Part shown: one piece after another, positions 51,301 through 59,200 of the stretch
Numbering within the stretch: the stretch's first letter is position 1
Layout: each line of letters opens with the position of its first letter
From: Aurantiochytrium sp. KH105
Lineage: Eukaryota > Sar > Bigyra > Thraustochytrida > Thraustochytriidae
NCBI GenBank assembly: GCA_003116975.1
Contig: BGKB01000154.1
Location: 99,369-163,368, forward strand
Length of the DNA stretch: 64,000 bases
Reading direction: 5' to 3'
The notes under the pieces: generated by a model
Seen by the model: the letters and a program-made list of their open reading frames with translations, nothing else
What the model was told of the DNA's origin: nothing
The model's database searches: none
Made by a program: the position numbers and the translations under genes

Positions 51301-53803
51301 TCCCGATGAAGAAATTGCGCGCCAAGCCTGCGGAGCTATTGCAAATATTGCCGAGGACACCGACACGCACAAACACATTGCCAATCGCGGGGGCGGGGAA
51401 TTTATGATTGGCCTCATGCATCATACAAGTCTGAGCGTGCACCGCGAGGCCTCGCGCGCCATTGCAAATCTGCTCACCTCGTTTGACAATCACGCAGGCA
51501 TCATCAAGAATGGCATCGTTGGCCTGGTGCATCTTGCGCTTTCACAAGACGCTGAGTGCCTGTACAACGCAGCGCTTGCATTTCGCAAGCTGGCGCCAAA
51601 TATTGATTCGCACGAAAATATCATCAACAAGGGCGGTTTGCAGTCGCTCTTTTATCTTACTCAGGTGCAGGATATTAAAATCCAGAGGCAGGCGGCGACA
51701 GCGATGCGCGATTTGGCCGCAAATCCGGACCACCGACAAAAGTACGCAGAAGAGGGCGGCGTGCATGCCCTCATCAAACTTGCGCGCGACGACTCGCTGG
51801 ACCTGCGTACGCTTGCCGTGGCCTCGCTGCGGCACCTTTCGCAGCACAAGCTCATCAAAAAGATGATCATTCAGGAAGGCGGTCTCCCGCCTGTGTTGCG
51901 TTGCTGCGGGTCGCTCAATCTGAATTTGCGGCTTCAGTGCGCAGGTCTCTTGGCCAATTTGAGTGAGGACCTGGAAAACCAGGTGATCATGGTCGAAGAC
52001 GGCGCCGTTCCTCATCTCGTGGAGCTTTCGCACGTGAACAACGACGAGATCCAGCAGGATGTGTCGCGGTGCTTTGCCAACCTAACGAGCAACGAGGAGA
52101 ACAACATCAAGGCGTACAAGCAGGGCGCCTTGCGCGCGCTGGTGAAGCTGACAAACTCCTCTGACACTGTCTGCCAGCGATATGCAGCGATGGGACTTCG
52201 GTTCCTATCAACAAATGCCGAGATCCGCATCTTCATTGTCAAGGAGGGTTTGCTCAAGCCCTTTTTGGCCTTGGCGCAGTCCCCGTTGCTCGACTACCAG
52301 CGCACAGCGTCCGCAGCGCTTGCAAGCTTTTCTCTCAACGAGGAAAACAAGACCAAGCTCGTGCGCGAAGGCGGTCTCGGCCAGATTCTGGCGTGCATGC
52401 AGTTCAAAGATCTCGAGGTCCAGCGCGACTGCTCTTTTGCGATGGCCAATATTGCCGATTCTCCGGAATACCACGTGGACATCGCGCGTGAGGGCGGTAC
52501 CGAGGTCTTGTCGGAAGTTGGTCTTGGTGAGGACGCGCGAGTGCAGCGAGATTGCGCGCGAGCGCTTTCGTGCATCTCGGTACCCGGCGAGCTGAAGCCC
52601 TTGCTCATCAAGAAGGGCGCGCTTCCGACCCTCTTTGCGATGGCGCGATCGCTCGACATTGCAACGCAACGCTACGCCACGCTGGCGCTGTGCAATCTCG
52701 CAGCAGGTGACGACAAGGTCGAAATTGTCGAGCAGGGAGCTGCTCGGCCGTTGCTGTTTTTGGCACGGTTCCCAGACGCAGAAATCCAGCGATATGCAGC
52801 TCTGGCCGTGGCGGGTTTGGCACTCGGCGACCACGGGGACAACAAGATTCGACTCGTGGAAGAGGGTGCTGTGAGTCCCATGGTGGACTTGGTCCGCTTC
52901 CCGGATGTTCAAGTGCAGCGCTCCGCGATTCTGGGTCTCACGGCCTTGGCGCTGGGCAAGCACGCGGTGACGAAGATGTCGATCGCGCAGGAGAAGGGAA
53001 TTATGCCTGTGCTTTCCATTGTGGCGAATTCAAGAGACCTCATGTGCGTGCGCACGGCCTTGTACTGCATTGGGTGCTGCTGCGAAACCGAAGAAGTCAA
53101 AGCGCGCATCATGGAGCAGGGCGGCCTGGTCACGGTGCTTTCGCAGGCGGCAAATGGCGACATGGAGGTGAAACGCAACTGTGGCTATGTACTTGCTCTC
53201 TTGGCCGAAAGCATGGTATACCACGACGACTTGGTGCGCGATGGCGCGCTGGATGTCATCATTGAGTATGCTGCGATCGAAGATGTGGAGTGTCAGGAGT
53301 ATGCTGCGTTCTCGCTGGCGCATCTGGCGTCGAACCGCGATCTTCAGACCAAGATGGTCGCTGCTGGCGCTCTGCGGCCGCTTGTCGCCATGATGTCCAC
53401 GCAAGCCGAACCACGTCACTATGCAGGCCTTGCGCTTCTCAAGCTCGCGGACAATTACGAGAATCACATCAAGATCGCCAGCGAGGGCGGTATCCAAGCG
53501 TTGTTACGCTTGGCGCGTGCGCGATCGACCGACGAAGAGCTTCAATACAAGGCTGCACTTACGGTTGGCCATTTGGCTTCGAACGCAGTCAAATTTCTCC
53601 CCAAGGAGGATCTCGACGATTATTCGCGCTTCACTGCATCGCAGACAGACGCCAAGGGGGGCGCTGCGGACACGAGCGGCCCCGGAGATGGCGCAGGCGG
53701 CGCGAATGACATGACTTCCAATCCTGTCGGCCAACTCTCTCGAATGATGGCGCAGAGTAAAACCAAGGAATTCCTCGACAAGTCAATCAAGAAAACTCTG
53801 TAG
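42308..53803 (+). CDS. Giant armadillo-repeat solenoid protein (~90 ARM repeats)
   Basis: A 3,831-aa single-exon protein from ATG 42308. From residue ~20 to ~3740 it is almost nothing but ~41-42-residue ARM repeats with the core 'RYAALALGNLAAN..NH..IV..GAI.PLV.LA.S.D', closest in style to Vac8 and other protist ARM proteins. It has no signal peptide or membrane segment. The repeats have sub-types: a 'REVAAALCNLSLSDENK' type recurs with first residues at 43001, 43865, 44609, 45494, 46238 and 47105, that is every 288, 248, 295, 248 and 289 residues. An acidic linker interrupts at about 2790-2835. The C-terminus (about 3745-3831) is Gly/Asp-rich and ends in SKTKEFLDKSIKKTL. ARM solenoids are protein-binding scaffolds; the partner is unknown. 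The shared upstream region with KAP3 hints at a flagellar or cytoskeletal role. Confidence 0.93.
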   Translation: MAKVLETLIARGRRVRRPREQREVAFGLADLSTHPDIHTRMVQKGACTSLIQLLERSGDLETQRFSALALGNMASTAENRVKMVHAGCCRPLITYIGSEAGDTIGRQYAALALGNLAANTANHEEIVHLNAIEALIMLLRAEDVQCGRYAAFAISNLASNEQHRAQIVEEGAIAPLVELACSDDSNVQRQALAALRGLAISPENRSLIVKEGVLDPLVLMARSEDVAIQREVGAALNSLSSLDENKSEIADRAISTIISLALSGDAEVEKQAVCTMANLLEMVELHDKVLDESGLPPLIALAVSDDVATKGEACRAIANLAANRDIQQQVMREGGMRPLIDALSVKDISSQRFGALGLANLATNVAYQVKIVQEGAVAPLIELAADPEREIEARRYAVLCIANLAATIGNHPALLQEGVLAALYSLSNAADVMSQYYVAYALANLSSNARNHEVIVEMGGLQPLITLSYSRDPDVHHQAAAAIRGLSVNDTNKMKIVQEGGLEPLVLLMKSRDVEVLREVVAALCNLSISDETKFEMAKSGALPPLIMLALNEDMEVSRQSCAALANVAEIPENQVKLGHEQAIEKLIQALRSPFVEVQREAGRAIANLAANSDNQDRIIEGGGHQVLISYLLSPDTASQRVGAMGIGNLSTSTKHRVALMQSGALEPLMSLARSEDLELEIQRFAVLATANLASSVDNHVQLVEEGALPLLISLSSSPDPEVRQYAAFALVRMAHNAEIRKKITDEGGLEPVLFLARTNDAEIHCEVLPALCTLSFADANKVEICRHGGLEPLVELCEVTEDPIMAQLACCALANLAEEVENQALIVQKGVIAPLIRALQTDFPDANREAARCLGNLAANCEYGEEMFRCGVVECLVLMLRHDNIGCQRMASMALANLATNIKLQTKLVHMEVVEPMITMASKGLDTNTTSDAETERYALLCLANLAVSPENHEYLINSGTLDLVVGFSKSRDVVCRQHAIYALGNFASSPENLDTIVKGGCLKPIISFAFPGDENVQFQAVATLRGLAVNADVRLAIVRNGGVEPLILAAQADSIETQREAAAALCNLTLNEENKIAVGRSGCLPALIQLVQSCDRERERYALIAIGNIAEMVEGRTQRTMIDEGVLAALMKVAGSEVAEIRREVARCLALFASSPDSQRDVIACGGLVQIMAFIRSKDLKCQRYGALGLSNLALEHSNHVDLIENGALPALVTVAGSEDLETRRCVAFALECLCANEASHAIGERVGLVKPLVNLAMCDDPDTHLHAVIAMRHLALNAANRIKLVELGALVPLLKLGATSNVEVLREVAAALRNLSLSEENKLSIVKAGVLSVLVTFGHSGDMEVAHQACGVLANLAEVTENQGRMVEAGALQHLKFVLRSKSIAVQREASRAIANLSAEYAHTSEIASGGALPPLTAALSSPDVMSQRYAAMGISNLATHIANQPRILQEGGLNSLVHLAGFGNGDLECQRYAVFGLCNLSCTRSNHPPLIQRGVLPMLTELIEHDDVEIRNAATFAIANFAAVAENHQLLMEETVIEPLVYLLRIDDAEAQLRATAALRGLACDPILRNTIIEEGALDPLLELAKSENVAVQHEVLACLCNLSLSGCIGDQHATVARAINVPGLVSFLCSADTTYRLFGAVALGNIASAEEHHDAMMQGGALAPLITVSNSADLETQRAIGYALCNLASREENREAVVAQGGLPPLIALACSEDIDDMRAAIATLRGIAASPHTRERIVQEGGLEALMMGARTRDVIIWRELAACAFNLAMNENTKLDIAQSEALPELIRLCKSGEEDVVRYCCGCIANMAENNTTHELIVSIEGVGFLCALTSSRSIKMSGVHREATRALANLGADFQMQEQLIKDGAHFAFVRAMCHQSDVVTQRLGALGIMNLTTRPKYHDHVVEREVGEPGSPEYEGAIQALTALVQLRVDELGRVDVERDDMEARRYATLALGNLAANPINHEQLMSCESLPPLVVALGRPGIVDDAETHFNAAFAIGKLAKNPALLETIGRAGAMAPLITVAQKAPAPQAKCQAISALRRILNDDRNRDEALELRGRLLPALAEAGKTGDIEMQREVAAALCNLSVSDEAKLALSGCGSRRPNLECLRVLITLAQSTDVEVSRQACAALANIAEDPETHPVLTEEQGIHFLSVLMRSRKVEVYREASRAISNLLGSMHVTHKTFLDEDGLPSVFRVAKSEDLQCQLHAALCYRKLSPNVRTHIEICASPGLKPLFNLVLNAEEPVIKMHAMSALRDVASNPDLKWTLYREGALRVMVDLLVQQNAVIVRMRADAEAHAKKSRKPNEELPREANEAGVSKNLFAVELSCLAAAALRHMSLNDRIKRQITEMGGLVALVESARLASSTDLMTQIGETMANMSENPDNQLSIVEEDGLLALLHMSRSQSEAVREGVARAHASLTANVHNQADVYIKDDIKSLLQLCWSASEHTARYASMAVGNLAINYQNQATIARCGGIPPLVHLCSNTNADCRHYAARALYRLAAATENQSRITENNGVPALVSLLGPEQLDECRTVTCMALCNLASDLRNQAVIVKANALGPLVNVLRDSSSQCKRYAAMTLCNLAENPDNQGIIAEVGALGPLIEGTRSTATSDLETQRYCGMCLCNLSVHPANRRRIVEAGGLPPLVQLANSSRLECQRSSALALYNMSCVQANHEALIKGRGTVPLVQLAQSQDVDCRRYAAMTLCNLAANAATRAAATKGGGLQAMVLVAKDGDMDCKRYGLIGLCNLACDRGTQVQVIVHGGLGPILRGTEGGLSKNERKKLATKAGGSGTAAEIDLEEDEEDKDADDDTVGEIIDVDILRYAAMALSNLSANEENHSILISKGTLERLVALTKCGDDDVVQYAAFALANMSSNAEVHDKLGKCGAIPPLIALAHSEDENVRCLALAALRRLATNAGNRGLLVRNRVLGPLAAAVNAKGDECPIEIQREVAATLSNLSLSDENKPAIAASEVLPVMIKLAQSPDEEIARQACGAIANIAEDTDTHKHIANRGGGEFMIGLMHHTSLSVHREASRAIANLLTSFDNHAGIIKNGIVGLVHLALSQDAECLYNAALAFRKLAPNIDSHENIINKGGLQSLFYLTQVQDIKIQRQAATAMRDLAANPDHRQKYAEEGGVHALIKLARDDSLDLRTLAVASLRHLSQHKLIKKMIIQEGGLPPVLRCCGSLNLNLRLQCAGLLANLSEDLENQVIMVEDGAVPHLVELSHVNNDEIQQDVSRCFANLTSNEENNIKAYKQGALRALVKLTNSSDTVCQRYAAMGLRFLSTNAEIRIFIVKEGLLKPFLALAQSPLLDYQRTASAALASFSLNEENKTKLVREGGLGQILACMQFKDLEVQRDCSFAMANIADSPEYHVDIAREGGTEVLSEVGLGEDARVQRDCARALSCISVPGELKPLLIKKGALPTLFAMARSLDIATQRYATLALCNLAAGDDKVEIVEQGAARPLLFLARFPDAEIQRYAALAVAGLALGDHGDNKIRLVEEGAVSPMVDLVRFPDVQVQRSAILGLTALALGKHAVTKMSIAQEKGIMPVLSIVANSRDLMCVRTALYCIGCCCETEEVKARIMEQGGLVTVLSQAANGDMEVKRNCGYVLALLAESMVYHDDLVRDGALDVIIEYAAIEDVECQEYAAFSLAHLASNRDLQTKMVAAGALRPLVAMMSTQAEPRHYAGLALLKLADNYENHIKIASEGGIQALLRLARARSTDEELQYKAALTVGHLASNAVKFLPKEDLDDYSRFTASQTDAKGGAADTSGPGDGAGGANDMTSNPVGQLSRMMAQSKTKEFLDKSIKKTL

Positions 53804-54334
53804 AAGAAATAGTTAGCTCAGCAAGGATGTAGGGACTTGAAACCAAGCAGGGATATTGAGTGGACTTCTATGGTTGCGATTTTCGATTTTTTTGGATGAA
53901 CTGCAGTCGGCTGCAAGCAAGAGTGGGTGGGATACGTGAAGAAATCATGTTTCTCTTTCCTTCATGAGCGAAAATAAGACCAAGTGGCGTTCAAGTGTTT
54001 GGCAACAATTTTAGAGACAAGCCCACAAAATAGAAAGAAAAATATCACCCCTGTGTTTGTTTGTAAACGTTGTAATTCCTTTTGTCCGAGTCAATAGAGT
54101 TTCTGGACTTGAAGTGCGCGCGAACCGAGCTTGAAGAATCGACATATGCCGTTTGAGTGTCTCAGCCAGGGTGCTCAGGGAAATCGTCGAGAAAGTGGAA
54201 TCGACAAAGAGAGAAAGAGAGGCCAAGGGTATTTGGAAGAGAACGATGCGTGTCCATCGAATGCGTGACACTCCATCATCCATTGCGTAGCTAGCAGGAA
54301 AAGGAGGACTTTTACTGCAGAGCACCTTGCGTTC
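53804..54334. other. Convergent 3' flank between giant ARM gene and Rad6-type E2
   Basis: 531 bp, more AT-rich than the coding neighbours, with no gene, repeat or structured element recognised. Confidence 0.6.
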
Positions 54335-55317
54335 TTAGCCCTCCAAGGACTTGGCGGCAATCCTCCTGACGCGCTTCTTGTACTCCTTTGGTTCGCTCAC
54401 AAAGAGCTTGGCAGCTTCCGGGTTTGCAGGTGAATTCGGGTTTGGGTCCGTGAGAAGAGACTGGATCGAAGTCAGAATCGTGCTCGTTGTGTAAATTGGA
54501 GACCACTGATCCTGAATAATGTCCAGGCAAAGCGTCCCGTCCGAGTAGACGTTCGGGTGAAATAACTGTGATTTTTTCGAAAGTGATTGAGCAGTCAACA
54601 GAGAGACCCGACATTAGTCTATCCTTTCCGAACAACGATCTCCCCCCAAATCCGGGGAGGGTTTGAAAAAAAAGGGAACAACTGAAAAAGAAGAAAAGAA
54701 AAGGGAAGAGAAGAAGGAGACAGACGCCACAACCAAGAGGTGTGTGGGCTCGCTCCCTCTCCTCCATAAGATTATCCGTGAGGATAAAATGCAGGAAAAC
54801 TTACCTCGCAGGTGAAGCGCACCTTTGGTGGCTTGCTCGGGTATTGCTCTGGGAAATGTAGCCTGAGGCCGTAAATACCGCCCTCCCAGGGGCTTTCATC
54901 CGGGCCGATGATGGATGCGTTCCACACATACAGGTTGCTCTCGTTTGCCGGAGCAGCGCTGCATCCCTCGGGAGGCTCGTTGTGCATTTCGCGCAGATCT
55001 GTCATGAGCCGCTGCGTTGAAGCCGTGAGCGATGCTGCGCTCGACGGCTTCGGGGCGATAGAGGACGCAGCTGCTGATGGCGCAGGCGCGGGCGCAGGCG
55101 CAGGCGGCGTGCTAGCCGCCGCAGTGGCGCCGGCAGCCCCCGCCGTCGTCGTCGTCGAAGAAGATGAAGAAGCCGTAGCTGCGGCGCCGTTGTTCGCAGC
55201 AGCATCGCCGGCAGACGTCTCGCCGGGAGCAGCCGCCGGGGCAGCTGCCTCGGCGGGCGTCGTCACCTGCGCCTTCTGCGTCTCCGCGACGCCCGCGTCT
55301 CCCGCAGCGGCGTCCAT
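54335..55317 (-). CDS. UBE2A: Rad6/UBE2A-type ubiquitin-conjugating enzyme E2 (two exons)
   Basis: Spliced CDS: exon 1 54805-55317 and exon 2 54335-54565, 247 aa, with a 239-bp GT-AG intron whose removal joins FTCE to LFHPNVY. The E2 fold spans about 97-245. It includes LMTDLREM, the WNASIIGP core, [13 protein letters not shown], the [10 protein letters not shown] block, catalytic Cys184 in DGTLCLDI, and [19 protein letters not shown], the hallmark of the Rad6 class. Rad6 works with RING ligases such as Rad18 and Bre1 on PCNA and histone H2B. About 95 residues of Ala/Thr/Ser/Pro low-complexity sequence precede the fold, unlike yeast or human Rad6, which start directly at the UBC helix. The start is the first ATG; frame extension upstream uses TTG. 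Confidence 0.9.
54566..54804 (-). other. 239-bp intron in the Rad6-type E2 gene
   Basis: Donor GAG|GTAAGT and acceptor TCACAG|TTA. Splicing gives a continuous UBC domain across FTCE-LFHPNVY; unspliced, the exon-1 frame ends a few codons after the donor. Confidence 0.93.
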
Positions 55318-56201
55318 GGTCGCTCGCGCTGCCGGGCTCGCCGGGCTCAACGATTAGCGATCTCGCGGGGCCCCTCCGGAGCCGCCCCGCGCTGCAGACC
55401 TCGGCGCGGCGCGGCGCGGCGCGAGTCGGACCCCTCGCAAATGCACGCACGCCGCACGCAGCGCACCGCACCGCAGCCGGCGCACCGCAGCGTCGCTCAC
55501 GCTCCCCGCCGCGCGAGCCCAGCCGCGGCGACTCGTCGCTCCGTGTTGGCCTTCTGCCGAGTCCGAGCCGGCGGCCGCTGGAGGGCCGGTATCCTAGGTT
55601 ATCCTCCCTGACGCGGTATATCCTAGCATCCGGTACCGGCAGCGGCCGCCGCCTGGTGGATCTTCGGGGGAGGCGATGATTGCATGTTCTGCCTGTCTGC
55701 GAACCAGGCCTAGAAGCGGCCAGACCAGGTAGGGCCTTTCGGGGAGGTTTCCCGAGCCCGGAGATGGGGATGGAAATTCTTCGAGGCTTCCGGTGCAGCG
55801 ACGTGGGAAAGAAACTTGAAGAAAGGAAGAAGGAATGAAGAGTCCGCCTCTTTTTGGAGGTGAGGATGGAGCAGACGCGACCGGGACTGTGAAGTGAGCA
55901 GAAAGTGTAGCATGATCGGGCTCGATGACAGAAACTTCATGTTTGGCCTACCTAGTTTATTTCCTTCCAGACCGGGCGGCGTCGGGAAAACGATTTCGCG
56001 TAGGCCTAACAGTAAGGAGGCCTATGGTTGACATTGACAGTATTCTTGAAGTGTCGGTCGTTCTCGAAGGAAAACCTGAGATACCATGCGTCGCATCTCA
56101 TGAATCGTGCATGCCAAAGGCTCGCAAAGAAAAGATGAGAAATATCAACGAAAGGAAGGGAGTGTCTGTCATCATCCTAAATATTACTTTTTCAGAAGTT
56201 T
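55318..56201. other. Intergenic region upstream of the Rad6-type E2
   Basis: 884 bp. The first ~300 bp are GC-rich promoter/5' UTR. An inverted repeat lies at 55569-55651. The remainder is more AT-rich 3' flank of the coiled-coil gene, with no gene recognised. Confidence 0.55.
55569..55651. repeat. Interrupted inverted repeat with NotI-type GCGGCCGC arms
   Basis: Outer arms CGGCGGCCGCTG (55569-55580) and CAGCGGCCGCCG (55640-55651) are perfectly complementary. Inner arms GCCGGTA (55585-55591) and TACCGGC (55634-55640) extend the pairing. The ~40-bp loop has the direct pair ATCCTAG. It lies about 250 bp upstream of the E2 start codon. Confidence 0.8.
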
Positions 56202-59200
56202 TTATAGCCGCTCGTCACGAACAAGATAGGGCTCGAGAGAAGCCAAAGTGACGCGAAGATCCTCGAGAATACGCTCAATGCGAGCCCGCTTGGTCGACTC
56301 CATGTCATTCGGAACGTGAAAGCTGTCAAAAATCTCAAAGGCGGACTGCGGCTGGAGCGCGTTATACTTTTGCCGGAGGTTCTCACGACAATCTTTGTGG
56401 TGCTCAGCCTCGGCAAGGGCTTCAGCAAGCGCCTCGGCATGTTTAATGCGCTGTCGCTCGCATGTTAGCTCGAGAAGCTGCAGCTGCTCTTGCATCGCGT
56501 GCCTTTCTTGCGCGTCAGCTGAGACCATCTCTGATGTGACCGGACGCAAAGCGCGCAACCGCTCGCTGATTGTGCACATTTTCTGCACGACCTCGCGCAC
56601 CTCTTCCGAGTCAGCGTGCAAAACCTTATTTGCGAGATCGTCGGCTCTGGCCTGCAAACAATTTATTTCTCCTTGCAGGGCAAGTTTGGTTTCCTGCAAT
56701 TCCCGTTCGAGGTGATGAACGCGCACCAGCAAGTTTCGCCTTTCTGACGCAAAGGAGCGCTCAATGGCTACTCGACTGGCATGCAGGCCAGCAGCGACGC
56801 GTCGCATCGAGGTAACCTCGCGAGCATGGCCGTGCTTTGACTTGTCCACCAACCCGTGGTAGACACGAATTTGCGCTCGTTGCGTTCGAAAGGCCTCCTC
56901 AAGACGCTCAATGTGCTCGAGAGCTGGGCCCAAAATCATGCTCGACGATGTCGACCTGGCGGAACCCAGCTGTCCTGCGGAATCGACACGCGCCGTAATT
57001 GCAGACATCGAGGACGACCGAGAAATGCCCAGCTCGCCGCGTCGTCCTGCGGACACGACTCCATCTGCTGCCAAGGGGCTATTTTCCGTCTCAAAGTACT
57101 GTCGAGGCTCGGGGTGCCGTGGAGGTGCCCCTGAGACCGACGACAAGGAATGCGTCCGGCTCAGAGGGGGTCGACGATCCACGGTGACGACATGAAGATC
57201 AGGCCGCCGGCGAGGCGATACGCTTTGACATGTCGACAACGATGATCGAGATCGAGGCGACGCAGGCGACGCCGAGACAGGGCTCACGTATCCCGAGAGA
57301 CTTCTCGATGAGAAGCTGCGAGGTGAACTTGACAGCTTTCTCATCACGCTGCTGCTGGCATCTGTATCTTCATTGTCACTATACTGAAAATTATCCTCCT
57401 CGTCCTCCTCCTCCTCCTCGTCGTCATCAGCATCATTGTCAACCATACCATCATCATTTTTGTCCCCTGCGCTGGCATTCTCGCCCATTAAAATCGATCT
57501 CGGCGCCGTGTGCTCCATGTGCTCCATTTGTGAGCGAATGCACGCTTCAGCATCAGCAAGGAGCGACTTTGTCGCCGCATGAGCCTTGCGTTCTTCCTCA
57601 AGCTTCGCTTCAGCTTGACGTTTCTCGGCCAAGGCCATGTCCGACTGTCCAAGTGCAGCTTGTGTGGCTCTGCGCTCGCTGTCGATGACGGCCACTTGTG
57701 AGGCAATCTGACAGCGTAAACCGGCAATGACGGTGTTCTTGCTCCCCATCGCACTGGCCTCCATGACCTCAGCCTCTTCCGTCTTATGCGCGGTCCTCAA
57801 GGCCTCCACGATGCACTGCTGTTGACAAGCTGTAGCGAGCGCACGCGATGCTACTTTGCCTAGTAGCTCAATGTGCAAATCCTGTTTCGGCAAGCTGCTC
57901 ACAGAACGCTGCATGCGGATTTGAGAAGCGTAGGCTTGCAGAAGCTGATCTTTCGCTTGCAAAATGGTGTCCTTTTCATCGAGCGTGCAGCGTTGTTCGC
58001 AGAGCCGAGAGCGACACGCTTCGAGCTGGTCCTCCAGCTCCGAAGTTTGCTTGATGGCAACCTCCAGCTCGTTTTCGAGTTCAGCTGTTCGCTTTGCGGC
58101 AGTTTCCAGCTCGCTTTGAAAGTCTGATTCAGTCTCCGATCCTTCTCCTTGCAAGGTCTGGGAGACTTCTGTCGCTTCGCGCCGCAGCTGGGCCTCGAGA
58201 AGGGCCTTCTTCATCACGCCTTGCAAGCTCTTGATCTGCTGGCGATGATTGTTGTCCATTGTCACAAGAGTCATACGGTGCTCGCGCTGAACGCGAGCAA
58301 GTTCCTCTTGATGAGCGCGGTCCATTGCCTCCGCTTCGAATGAGCAGGGACTCAGGCATGCGTCATCCTGCAGCTTTGTAGACCTCTGGTTGGTTGGCGA
58401 GAGTGGCAATGAAGACTCCGGCCTGCGTTGATTCATTAGAAGCGTTGGCGAAGGATGGCCGACACGCGAGGCGCCAGGCGCTAAAACGGCGCTCGAAAAA
58501 GTGGAAGCCGTGGCCTGTGGGACAGACACTGAGAGACTGCCACCGTCGGATGCCTCAGAGTTACTAGCTGACTGTGCGAGGAGTTGAGCCTGAAGTGTCG
58601 CGATGCGTCGTTCCTGCTCAAGAATGACTCCTTTCTGATGCTGGCTTGTCCGCTGGAAGAGTCGCACCTGGCTCTGGAGACACTCAAGCTGAGGTTCAAG
58701 CGCTTCTTCGCAACGGGGTGATCCTAGAGTTGCTGTTGACCCAACGTGAAGGCGTTCCTTCGACCCAAGTGTGCGTGGTGTCGATTCTTCCTCGCTCGTC
58801 TTGCGCTCCTCCATAAGCGAGTCGTGGTCTTCGACATCATTGTTGCTTTTCTTGGAATGGCCAGAGTTTGCAACGACGCGCTCTGTATTGATTGCGTCCG
58901 GACGCCCCGAGGTTTCATCATCACTGTAAGCGGCCTCTGCAGCGCCACAATGAACTTCAGCCGCAGGGCTGTCGAGCAATGAGGGTGCCACGATTTGTGG
59001 ATCTTGTGACCAAGAAGGGAGCGACGCTTGTTTGACGCAAAACGGCGAATTTGGCGATTTAAGACGAGCCTTGGCTGCAAGACCTGCCAACGCGTCTTCG
59101 AGTGCAATACGTGGTGTCACGGGGCTTTTGAAGTCGCTTCGCGTGTTTTTTCTCATGGTGATAGTATTGTCTTCTCGACCCTCGCTCGCGTCTTCATCAT

